7,445 bases of DNA from an uncultured Nesterenkonia sp. (lineage in GTDB: Bacteria > Actinomycetota > Actinomycetes > Actinomycetales > Micrococcaceae). The notes under the pieces were generated by a model, which was not told where the DNA came from, made no database searches, and saw only the letters and a list, made by a program, of their open reading frames with translations. Shown piece by piece: positions 1 to 5,421 of the stretch (positions within the stretch are counted from its first letter, which is position 1; every line of letters begins with the position of its first letter). The translations under genes and the position numbers were made by a program. The stretch lies in contig CAMINA010000063.1 of the NCBI GenBank assembly GCA_946221825.1, positions 1-7,445 on the forward strand, written 5' to 3'.

Positions 1-567
1 GGTCTTGGCCACTGCGCGGGACTCCACCCAGGTGGCCAGGGCATCCCCGATGCCGCCCACCAGGAACCGTTCCGGCGCACCGGCGACCAGCCCGGTATCG
101 ATCAGCACCAGGTCGGGGTTCTTGGGGAAGAAGCGATACTCCACGAACTCGCCTTCATCGGTGTAGATCACCGACAGTGCCGAGGTCGGAGCATCAGAGG
201 ACGCCGCAGTCGGGACACTGGCCCAGCTGACGCCGGCCAGATGACCGGCCGCCTTCACCGCATCGATCGTGGAGCCTCCGCCGATGCCGGCGATCACGTC
301 ATGCTCACCCTCGCGGATCTTCTCCGCCAGGGAGTCGACGACCTCCGCCGTAGCGAACCGGCCGAAGCCTTCGCGGACCACCGGCAGGCCGGCCTCCTCG
401 AGACCTGCGGTGACCTGTTCCTCGACGATGCCCCAGACCACGTCGTCGGCCACCAGCAGCGGCGCGGAGCCCAACTCCTCCAGGCGGCTTCCCAGCTTCT
501 GGATGACGTCACGCCCCTGGATATACCGGGACGGCGCGGCCATCACGTGTTCGATCACTGTGCTCAT
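1..567 (-). CDS. gldA: Glycerol dehydrogenase (GldA-type, iron/zinc-containing alcohol dehydrogenase family), 3' part cut by window edge
   Basis: NAD-dependent polyol dehydrogenase, cytoplasmic, expected to oxidise glycerol to dihydroxyacetone. Reading the minus strand from ATG 565-567 gives 189 uninterrupted residues up to base 1; the C-terminal half lies outside. Seen: the nucleotide-binding loop GIGGGSTID at residues 94-102, the family signature VPTAASSDAPTSA at 118-130, RFFPKNPDLVLIDT at 145-158, and GGIGDALATW at 171-180. Asp175 in that last motif matches the first metal ligand of characterised glycerol dehydrogenases; the two His ligands would lie in the missing part. The start is fixed by a strong AGGAGGGGAG ribosome binding site. 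It is transcribed divergently from the redox operon. The family includes relatives acting on other polyols, so the exact substrate is inferred. The family call is firm. Confidence 0.9.
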   Translation of the reverse strand, partial: MSTVIEHVMAAPSRYIQGRDVIQKLGSRLEELGSAPLLVADDVVWGIVEEQVTAGLEEAGLPVVREGFGRFATAEVVDSLAEKIREGEHDVIAGIGGGSTIDAVKAAGHLAGVSWASVPTAASSDAPTSALSVIYTDEGEFVEYRFFPKNPDLVLIDTGLVAGAPERFLVGGIGDALATWVESRAVAKT

Positions 568-572
568 GTCGA

Positions 573-582
573 CTCCCCTCCT
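573..582 (-). promoter_or_regulatory. Ribosome binding site of the glycerol dehydrogenase gene
   Basis: The minus strand reads AGGAGGGGAG five bases before the ATG at 565-567. This near-perfect Shine-Dalgarno sequence decides the start of the partial gene. Confidence 0.8.
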
Positions 583-635
583 GCTCGGCATATGCTGCAG
601 AGCGCTCATCTGCCTCGTACCCCTGGTCCGCCGTC

Positions 636-665
636 AGTCTAGTAACCGCTGAGCGAAGCGGTCCA
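636..665 (-). promoter_or_regulatory. Candidate sigma-70-type promoter of the glycerol dehydrogenase gene
   Basis: On the minus strand TGGACC (660-665, four of six matches to TTGACA) is followed after 18 bases by TAGACT (636-641, four of six matches to TATAAT and fitting the actinobacterial TAnnnT pattern). It would give a leader of roughly 60 bases. This is inferred by eye only. Confidence 0.4.
645..662. promoter_or_regulatory. Inverted repeat in the spacer of the glycerol dehydrogenase promoter, possible operator
   Basis: ACCGCT (645-650) and AGCGGT (657-662) form a perfect 6-bp inverted repeat around GAGCGA. It lies almost exactly between the proposed -35 and -10 boxes, where a bound regulator could block or reshape the promoter. 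It could also be chance in GC-rich DNA. Confidence 0.35.
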
Positions 666-705
666 CGTCTCAGATCGGGCGCTGACGACTGGGAAGTGAT
701 CGGCG

Positions 706-747
706 GGTCCCGGTGTTGCTCTGATCAGGACCGGTCCATCCGGGACC
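706..747. promoter_or_regulatory. Nested inverted repeats before the redox operon, possible operator
   Basis: GGTCCCGG (706-713) and CCGGGACC (740-747) are perfect 8-bp inverted arms 26 bases apart. Between them lie two adjoining palindromes, CTGATCAG (721-728) and GGACCGGTCC (728-737). They sit 27 to 68 bases before the start of the first operon gene, a usual place for a repressor site or a leader hairpin. No convincing -35/-10 pair for the operon was found here. Confidence 0.4.
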
Positions 748-758
748 GCCCGGCGACT

Positions 759-768
759 AGGAGGAGAG
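759..768 (+). promoter_or_regulatory. Ribosome binding site that sets the start of the SDR-like gene
   Basis: AGGAGGAGAG ends five bases before ATG 774. It shows that translation begins there and not at the in-frame upstream start near 696, which would add 26 residues of Arg-rich sequence lying before the Rossmann fold. Confidence 0.85.
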
Positions 769-773
769 CCTCG

Positions 774-1418
774 ATGGCACGTATCACCATTCTCGGCGGC
801 ACCGGCTACGCAGGAGCACACATCGCTCAGGAGGCCGCGGCACGCGGGCACGAGGTGCTCGCAGTGTCCCGCAGGACCCCGGAGAGCCCCATGGAGGGCG
901 TGAACTATGTCAGCGGCGATGTCCTCGACGAAGACTTCCTCAGCCGGCTGGCCGCGCAGTCGGATGTCATCATGGTGGCCCTGTCCCCACGCGGGGAGAT
1001 GCAGGGTCGAGTGATCGAGGCGGCTCGCACGCTGATCCCCGTGGCCACGGCCGCAGGAGTGCGCCTGGGCGTGATCGGTGGGGCAGGCGCTCTGCGCGTC
1101 TCCGAGGGAGGGCCCCGTCTGATCGACACCGATGGCTTCCCGGATGAGGTCAAGCCGGAGTCCTTCGAGATGGTGGAGGTCCTGGAGGCGCTGCAGGACT
1201 CTGAGGAGACCCTCGACTGGTTCTACATCCACCCTGCCGCCGGATTCGGCAGCGCCAACCCCGGCGAGCGCCGCGGCGCCTACCGGGTGGGCGGGGAGGT
1301 GCTGCTCTCCGACAGTGAGGGCAGGTCCGAGATCTCCGGCGCCGACTTCGCCCTGGCGATCCTCGATGAGATCGAGAAGCCCATGCACCGGCGTCGCCGC
1401 TTCTCCGCCGCCTACTGA
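774..1418 (+). CDS. NAD(P)-binding atypical short-chain dehydrogenase (NmrA/YwnB-like)
   Basis: A cytoplasmic 214-residue Rossmann-fold protein of the NAD(P)H-binding (PF13460-like) group. Seen: the N-terminal nucleotide loop ILGGTGYAG at residues 6-14 with GxxGxxG spacing; VSRR at 31-34 after the second strand, where Arg residues usually favour NADP over NAD; GDVLD at 48-52; and IGGAGAL at 101-107, the family's substitute for the catalytic region of classical SDRs. No YxxxK catalytic pair is evident, as is normal for this group, whose members act as flavin or quinone reductases, epimerase-like enzymes or redox sensors. It is first in an operon and the next gene begins 9 bases after its stop, in the same frame. 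It could supply reduced cofactor to, or sense redox state for, the two flavoproteins downstream; that role is inferred. Confidence 0.85.
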   Translation: MARITILGGTGYAGAHIAQEAAARGHEVLAVSRRTPESPMEGVNYVSGDVLDEDFLSRLAAQSDVIMVALSPRGEMQGRVIEAARTLIPVATAAGVRLGVIGGAGALRVSEGGPRLIDTDGFPDEVKPESFEMVEVLEALQDSEETLDWFYIHPAAGFGSANPGERRGAYRVGGEVLLSDSEGRSEISGADFALAILDEIEKPMHRRRRFSAAY

Positions 1419-1427
1419 GCCGAGGCG

Positions 1428-2543
1428 ATGCAGCCACAGCACTGGGCCGACGTCGTGGTGATCGGCGTCGGCCAGGCCGGACTCTCAGCCGGATACCATC
1501 TGCGGCGCAGCAGCCTGCTGAGCTTCGTCATGCTTGATGCCGAGGCGGCTCCCGGCGGTGCCTGGCAGCATCGCTGGGAATCGCTGCGCATGGAGACGGT
1601 CAACGGCATCTTCGATCTGCCGGGGATGTCCCAGCCGGCCATCGATCCGACAGAACCCAGCCGCACAGCCGTCCCCCGCTACTTCGCCCAGTACGAGGCC
1701 GCCATGGAGCTGCCCATCCTGCGCCCTGTGAAGGTGCTGCGCGTCCAGGACGCCGCCACCCCGAGCCCCGGCGAGCCCAGCACCGATCAGCGCAGCACCG
1801 ACGGGGAGCTGGAGGTCCGGACCGACCAGGGGATCTGGCGCACCCGGGCGATCATCAATGCCACCGGCACCTGGAACAATCCGCTGCTGCCGCAGTACCC
1901 GGGCCAGGAGAGCTTCACCGGCTGGCAGCTGCACACCCGGGACTACCGAGCCCTGGAGGACTTCGCCGACCGCCGCGTGGCCGTGGTCGGAGGCGGGATC
2001 TCTGCGGTCCAGCAGCTGGAGGAGATCTCCCGGGTTGCCACGACGTTCTGGTACACCCGTCGCGAACCGGTCTTCCACGGTGAGGAGTTCCGCCCGGAGG
2101 TCGAGGGCCGGGCCACCATCGAGAAGGTCACCGCGGCGGCTGAAGCGGGGGAACCCACCGGCAGCATCGTCTCCTACACCGGCCTGGGCTGGTCCTCCTA
2201 CGCCCGTGCCGCCCACGCCCGAGGAGCCCTGCAGCGCCGAGAGATGTTCACCGCGATCGAGCCCTGCGGACTGCGCGAGGCCGACGGCAGCTTCACCTCA
2301 GCAGACACCATCCTGTGGGCGACAGGCTTCCGACCGGATCTGAGCCACCTGGAACCGTTGGGCCTGCGCAATGAACGCGGCGGGATCCGGATCAGCGGAA
2401 CCGCGACGACGGCGGACCCCAGGGTCCACCTGGTCGGTTTCGGGCCCTCCCAGTCCACCGTGGGAGCCAACCGCGCGGGACGAGCCGCCGCCCGGGCCCT
2501 GACGGCGCGCTTAGGAGCGTCAGGCGTGGGAGCGGCGGTATGA
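1428..2543 (+). CDS. Flavin-containing monooxygenase-like FAD/NAD(P)H oxidoreductase
   Basis: A 371-residue two-dinucleotide-domain flavoprotein, probably cytoplasmic, that would use NAD(P)H and O2 to oxygenate a small molecule. Seen in order: the FAD loop GVGQAG (residues 13-18), PGGAW (42-46), the INATG strand (143-147), F163-x-G165-xxx-H169-xxx-Y173 which fits the class B monooxygenase fingerprint FxGxxxHxxx(Y/F), the second Rossmann loop VVGGGISA (186-193), and WATGFRPD (297-304). It is shorter than many class B monooxygenases, which often exceed 450 residues. An in-frame stop lies 12 bases before the ATG, so 1428 is the first possible start; the ribosome site (GAGG) is close and weak, which suggests translational coupling to the gene before. 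It shares an ATGA overlap with the next gene. Substrate unknown; a reductase without oxygenase activity remains possible. Confidence 0.85.
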   Translation: MQPQHWADVVVIGVGQAGLSAGYHLRRSSLLSFVMLDAEAAPGGAWQHRWESLRMETVNGIFDLPGMSQPAIDPTEPSRTAVPRYFAQYEAAMELPILRPVKVLRVQDAATPSPGEPSTDQRSTDGELEVRTDQGIWRTRAIINATGTWNNPLLPQYPGQESFTGWQLHTRDYRALEDFADRRVAVVGGGISAVQQLEEISRVATTFWYTRREPVFHGEEFRPEVEGRATIEKVTAAAEAGEPTGSIVSYTGLGWSSYARAAHARGALQRREMFTAIEPCGLREADGSFTSADTILWATGFRPDLSHLEPLGLRNERGGIRISGTATTADPRVHLVGFGPSQSTVGANRAGRAAARALTARLGASGVGAAV

Positions 2544-3511
2544 GGCTCTCCCTGCTGGACCGGTCCCGCACACGCAGCGGATACCCGGAGGGCGATGCCC
2601 TGCGGCACTCCGTCGAACGTGCTGTGAAGGCTGAATCTCTGGGATATCACCGTTTCTGGGGCGCGGAGCACCACGCGGTGCCGGGCATCGCCTCGGGATC
2701 CCCGGCGGTGCTGCTGGCCGCGGTCGGCGCCCGCACCTCCCGGATCCGTCTGGGCTCCGGAGGGGTGATGCTGCCGCACCATCAGCCGCTGGTGGTGGCC
2801 GAACAGTTCCTGATGCTGGAAGCGCTGCACCCCGGGCGAGTGGATCTGGGACTGGGCCGGACGCTGGGCTTCACCGCACCGGTGCGCCGGGCGCTGCGTC
2901 AGGATGCCGACGACGTGGAGACCTTCGCCGCGGACCTGGAGGAGCTGCGCAGCTACCTGCGGCGAGAAGCGCCGGTGACGGCCAGTCCCGTCACCGGGAC
3001 GGCTCCCTCGCTCTTCCAACTGGCCACCGGACAAGGGCTGGTGACCGCGGCACGACTGGGGCTTCCTGCGGTGATCGGCGGGCCGGTGCTGCACTCCCCC
3101 GAACTGGGTGAGGCGGTGGCTGCCTACCGGCGCGACTTCCAGCCTTCAGCGGAGGCTCCGCGACCGCAGGTGATCATCTCCCTGGACCTCTACCCCGCAG
3201 AGACCCAGGAGCAGGCTCGCGAGCTGGCGCTCCCCGAGGCCTGGGCGATGGCCCGCTCCCGGGAGACCGGCAAGTTCTCCCCGCTGGAACCGGTGGAGCA
3301 GATCCGCCAGCAGCGTTGGAGCCCGCGGACCACCAGCCGGGTCGAGAAGAGCCTGCACCGGATGATCGGCGGACCGGCCGGCGTCGTGGTCCCCGCAGTG
3401 GAGCGGCTGATGGAGGTCACCGGAGCTGAGGAGCTGGTGGCCTCCACCTCGACCTATGACCGCGAGGCCCTGGCTGGGATGGATGCTGAGCTGATGAGGA
3501 TGATGCTCTGA
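2540..3511 (+). CDS. LLM-class (luciferase-like) flavin-dependent oxidoreductase, MsnO8-like
   Basis: A 323-residue TIM-barrel flavoprotein of the bacterial luciferase-like family, cytoplasmic, using reduced flavin (FMNH2 or F420H2) from a partner reductase. Seen: the first strand LSLLDRS at residues 3-9; FWGAEHH at 39-45, a hallmark of the MsnO8/luciferase-like subgroup; SGGVMLPHH at 73-81; and PLVVAEQF (83-90) leading into LHPGRVDLGLGR (96-107). The start overlaps the stop of the upstream monooxygenase by four bases, so the two are almost certainly co-translated. A GGGAGCGG stretch inside the upstream gene (2528-2535) can serve as its ribosome site. Two flavoproteins and an NAD(P)-binding protein in one operon suggest a small oxidative or detoxifying pathway, but no substrate can be read from the sequence. 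Family call firm; subgroup call moderate. Confidence 0.87.
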   Translation: MRLSLLDRSRTRSGYPEGDALRHSVERAVKAESLGYHRFWGAEHHAVPGIASGSPAVLLAAVGARTSRIRLGSGGVMLPHHQPLVVAEQFLMLEALHPGRVDLGLGRTLGFTAPVRRALRQDADDVETFAADLEELRSYLRREAPVTASPVTGTAPSLFQLATGQGLVTAARLGLPAVIGGPVLHSPELGEAVAAYRRDFQPSAEAPRPQVIISLDLYPAETQEQARELALPEAWAMARSRETGKFSPLEPVEQIRQQRWSPRTTSRVEKSLHRMIGGPAGVVVPAVERLMEVTGAEELVASTSTYDREALAGMDAELMRMML

Positions 3512-3512
3512 G

Positions 3513-3529
3513 CACTGACCTTGTCAGTG
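3513..3529 (+). terminator. Stem-loop after the redox operon, likely terminator
   Basis: CACTGAC and GTCAGTG form a perfect 7-bp stem with a CTT loop, beginning two bases after the stop of the luciferase-like gene. It has no T-run, as is common in actinobacterial terminators. Being short, it could instead be a protein-binding palindrome for the gene that follows. Confidence 0.5.
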
Positions 3530-3531
3530 AG

Positions 3532-3540
3532 TTATCCACA
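3532..3540 (+). other. Perfect DnaA-box sequence (isolated)
   Basis: TTATCCACA matches the consensus DnaA box at all nine positions, in a short gap just upstream of the small unknown gene. No second box was seen nearby and no replication gene is in the window, so this is not an origin. It may be a DnaA-responsive or titration site, or chance. Confidence 0.35.
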
Positions 3541-3556
3541 GACTCAGAAGCTGCCA

Positions 3557-3585
3557 TTGCTTTTCATTTGATGCCAGCAGATGAT
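3557..3585 (+). promoter_or_regulatory. Weak candidate promoter for a leaderless transcript
   Basis: TTGCTT (3557-3562), a 17-base spacer and GATGAT (3580-3585) would start transcription at about 3592, exactly on an ATG. The surrounding 3540-3605 region is visibly more AT-rich than the rest. The -10 matches TATAAT at four of six positions and the -35 matches TTGACA at three of six, so this is tentative. Confidence 0.35.
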
Positions 3586-3591
3586 CATTGC

Positions 3592-4005
3592 ATGGCTTTT
3601 GAGAATCTCCCGTCAGACTGGTCCACCCGTCCCCTGGATGATGTGACGCTCTGTCATGACGTCGTCGACCTCTGCGTCTCCTTCCAGGACCGCGCCTCCT
3701 CCTCGATGCTGACCCTCTACGCCGATGAGCACGACGTACCCATCGGTGCACCCGTCCTCGTCGCGGGAGTGGAATGGGGCTGCGCCTCGGCAGAGCGCCG
3801 CGAGGCGGTGGATCTGATGACCGGCATGGGGCCGCCGGCTGTGCTCTTCGGCATCTCGTCCAGGACGCCCATCCCCGAACCCACGGCCCAGCGGTGGCTC
3901 GAGGAGGCCGAACGCGCCTGCCGAGCCGCCGAGGTGCGGCTTCTGGGCTTCTACAGCGTCGATATGGAGGGGATCCGCCAACTGTCAGCGGTGCCCAGCA
4001 GCTGA
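3592..4005 (+). CDS. Small hypothetical actinobacterial protein
   Basis: A 137-residue soluble, acidic protein with no signal peptide or membrane segment. I do not recognise a named domain. Visible features are an N-terminal helix-like part (DDVTLCHDVVDLCVSFQD, residues 16-33), a strand (MLTLYAD, 39-45), PVLVAGV (54-60), a loop before AVLFGIS (83-89), then TPIPEPTAQRWLEEAERAC (92-110) and VRLLGFYSVDMEGIRQL (115-131). This alternation of strands with a Trp-containing helix resembles small unnamed proteins common in Micrococcales, from memory only. Start choice: ATG 3592 and ATG 3571 (seven residues longer, with a TTG just before it) are both open; neither has a clear ribosome site. ATG 3592 fits a leaderless transcript from the proposed promoter. 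Codon use and GC look like the neighbours, so it is probably real. Function unknown. Confidence 0.65.
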   Translation: MAFENLPSDWSTRPLDDVTLCHDVVDLCVSFQDRASSSMLTLYADEHDVPIGAPVLVAGVEWGCASAERREAVDLMTGMGPPAVLFGISSRTPIPEPTAQRWLEEAERACRAAEVRLLGFYSVDMEGIRQLSAVPSS

Positions 4006-4030
4006 CGCGGTCTGTCCCGATCGTCGCGTC
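4004..4030 (+). terminator. Weak inverted repeat after the hypothetical gene
   Basis: GACGCG (4004-4009) and CGCGTC (4025-4030) are perfect 6-bp arms with a 15-base loop, overlapping the stop codon. It may be a weak terminator; the long loop and missing T-run make it uncertain. Confidence 0.25.
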
Positions 4031-4054
4031 CGTCGTTCCGGCCGAGGCGAATGT

Positions 4055-4087
4055 TGCACCGGGTGCAGTCCGACGGAAGACTGCACC
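4055..4087. promoter_or_regulatory. Interlocking TGCACC inverted repeats before the MFS gene: operator or leader hairpin
   Basis: Three copies of one half-site appear: TGCACC (4055-4060), its complement GGTGCA (4062-4067) and TGCACC (4082-4087). The first two make a 13-bp palindrome. The second and third extend to perfect 9-bp arms, GGTGCAGTC (4062-4070) and GACTGCACC (4079-4087), around CGACGGAA. As DNA this looks like an operator with a paired site; as RNA it is a hairpin ending two bases before ATG 4090, with the ribosome site in its loop and 3' arm. Confidence 0.55.
4075..4080 (+). promoter_or_regulatory. Probable ribosome binding site of the MFS gene
   Basis: GGAAGA lies nine bases before ATG 4090. 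It supports that start over ATG 4051, and it would be partly sequestered if the 4062-4087 hairpin forms in the mRNA. Confidence 0.45.
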
Positions 4088-4089
4088 TC

Positions 4090-5355
4090 ATGCAGACCTC
4101 GTCACGCCTCCCCTTCTCCGTCCTGCGGCGCTCACGATGGGCGGCGATGGCGGCCTTCGCCACCAACGGTGCTCTTCCAGCGTCTCTGCTGGCCCGCTAC
4201 GCCGAGGTCAAAGAGTCGCTCGGACTCAGCCCAGCGCTCTTCGGCGTGCTGGTGGTGGGCCTGGGGCTCGGCGGCGCACTGGTGGTGCATCTGCCCGGAG
4301 TGGTCTCGAGGCGGCTGGGTGTGGCCCGCTCGGCCGGACTGGGCACGGCATGGATCGGTGCATGCCTGGTGCTGGCCGCTGCGGGTGTGACATTCGGCAG
4401 TCCGTGGGTGGTGCTGCTGGGCCTGATCCTCGCAGGCGCTGGTGACGCCGTCGTCGACGTCGCGCAGAACTCCCAAGGCATCCGCGTTCAGGAGCATTAT
4501 GGGCGCTCGCTGCTGAACTCCATGCATGCGGGCTGGAGCATCGGCGCGGCTGTCGGCGGCGCCGTCGGCACCGGCGCCGCACTGCTGGGCGTACCGCTGC
4601 TGACTCATATGGCCGCCTGGGCGATCGTCTGCGTGCTGGCGATGACCCTCTGCGCTCGGCGGTTCCTGCCTGAGCCGAAACCGCTGGAGGAGGCGGGGGA
4701 CCACCCGGATGAGACTCCGCAGAGCGCCGCTGCACCGGGAGCGGGGCGCATGATTCTGATCCTGGCTCCGCTGGCCTTGGTCGCTCTGGCAGGGATCTCG
4801 GTGGAGGACATCGGCAACAACTGGTCTGCGGTGCTGTTGGCCGGTGAGCGCGATGTCGCGGCCGCCTCGGCCGGCGTCGGGTTGACTGTGCTGCTGGCCG
4901 CTCAGTTCGTCGGGCGCCTGCTGGGTGACCGGGTGGTCGATGCGCTGGGCAGCAGGCTGACCCTGCTGATCAGCCTGGCCGGCGTCGTGCTGGGCCTGGG
5001 CGGTGCGGCCTGGGCGCCGAATGCGGCGCTGACGCTGATCGGCTTGGCCGTGGCAGGGCTGGGCTGCGCTGTCACGGTCCCCCTCGCCTTCGCCCGGGCC
5101 GATGCCATCCCTGGCCTGGCCGACCACAGCGGGGTCACCTGGATCAGTTGGGTGATGAGGACTGTGGCTCTGTGCCTCTCCCCCGCGATCGGGGTGATGA
5201 CCGAGGCCGGCTCCCTGCCGCTGGCGCTGACCGCGGTGACGCTGATCGCGGTGCTGGCTCTGATCCTGCAGCTCGACCCGGCGCGCATCCTGAAGCTCCT
5301 CAGTATGAGGCCAGAGAGAACGTCACCCCGCAGAACGGGGTCGGCCCACCGTTGA
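4090..5355 (+). CDS. MFS transporter, YbjJ-like
   Basis: An inner-membrane major facilitator of 421 residues, the usual length, with about twelve hydrophobic segments in two halves joined by a charged loop (residues 190-220). Seen: an N-terminal basic stretch, then segments near 18-36, 49-69, 84-101, 105-125, 147-167 and 170-188. The motif NSQGIRVQEHYGRSLLNSMH at 127-146 followed by AGWSIGAAVGG resembles the YbjJ-type signature (Glu-x-x-x-Gly-Arg, then His and Trp). In the second half GISVEDIGNNW (235-245) and GRLLGDRVVDALGSR (275-289), the second copy of the MFS loop motif, are clear. The last fifteen residues are basic and cytoplasmic. Substrate unknown; relatives are usually listed as putative exporters. 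An ATG at 4051 would add 13 residues encoded by the inverted repeats, so 4090 is preferred. It stands alone, with a possible operator in front. Confidence 0.87.
   Translation: MQTSSRLPFSVLRRSRWAAMAAFATNGALPASLLARYAEVKESLGLSPALFGVLVVGLGLGGALVVHLPGVVSRRLGVARSAGLGTAWIGACLVLAAAGVTFGSPWVVLLGLILAGAGDAVVDVAQNSQGIRVQEHYGRSLLNSMHAGWSIGAAVGGAVGTGAALLGVPLLTHMAAWAIVCVLAMTLCARRFLPEPKPLEEAGDHPDETPQSAAAPGAGRMILILAPLALVALAGISVEDIGNNWSAVLLAGERDVAAASAGVGLTVLLAAQFVGRLLGDRVVDALGSRLTLLISLAGVVLGLGGAAWAPNAALTLIGLAVAGLGCAVTVPLAFARADAIPGLADHSGVTWISWVMRTVALCLSPAIGVMTEAGSLPLALTAVTLIAVLALILQLDPARILKLLSMRPERTSPRRTGSAHR
5325..5341. repeat. Small hairpin at the end of the MFS gene
   Basis: ACCCCG (5325-5330) and CGGGGT (5336-5341) form a 6-bp stem around CAGAA inside the last codons of the MFS gene, directly abutting the larger stem-loop. 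The two may act together in ending transcription. Confidence 0.4.
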
Positions 5356-5378
5356 GCCGTAGCTCAGCGGCGGGCCGA
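5341..5378. terminator. Strong stem-loop between convergent genes, likely bidirectional terminator
   Basis: TCGGCCC (5341-5347) pairs with GGGCCGA (5372-5378), and after one A/C mismatch CCGTTGAG (5349-5356) pairs with CTCAGCGG (5363-5370) with one G-T pair; the loop is CCGTAG. The stop codon of the MFS gene (5353-5355) lies in the stem. There is no T-run on either side. Placed between two converging genes, it probably ends both transcripts. Confidence 0.75.
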
Positions 5379-5421
5379 CGGCGGAATGTTCCCACAGGGT
5401 CCGGGCGTACCGGTCAGATGA

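Noticed and set aside
696..773. Upstream in-frame start for the SDR-like gene
   Set aside because: It would place 26 Arg-rich residues before the Rossmann strand and would make the strong ribosome site at 759-768 purposeless.
639..1442. A 267-residue minus-strand open frame opposite the SDR-like gene
   Set aside because: It has no recognisable domain and low-complexity His/Gly/Arg-rich sequence, and it mirrors a clear Rossmann-fold gene on the plus strand; a GC-rich shadow frame.
1485..2216. A 243-residue minus-strand open frame opposite the monooxygenase gene
   Set aside because: It is biased in composition with no motif, and the plus strand carries a complete flavoprotein with all its signatures here.
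3532..3540. Replication origin suggested by the DnaA box
   Set aside because: There is only one box, and no dnaA, dnaN, rep or par gene is in view.
4051..4089. ATG 4051 as the start of the MFS gene
   Set aside because: The extra 13 residues are encoded by the inverted repeats and are not hydrophobic or family-like, and ATG 4090 has a better spaced ribosome site. The choice is not certain.
4132..5127. A 331-residue minus-strand open frame opposite the MFS gene
   Set aside because: It is Gln/His/Arg-rich without hydrophobic or domain structure; the plus-strand frame has a full set of membrane segments.
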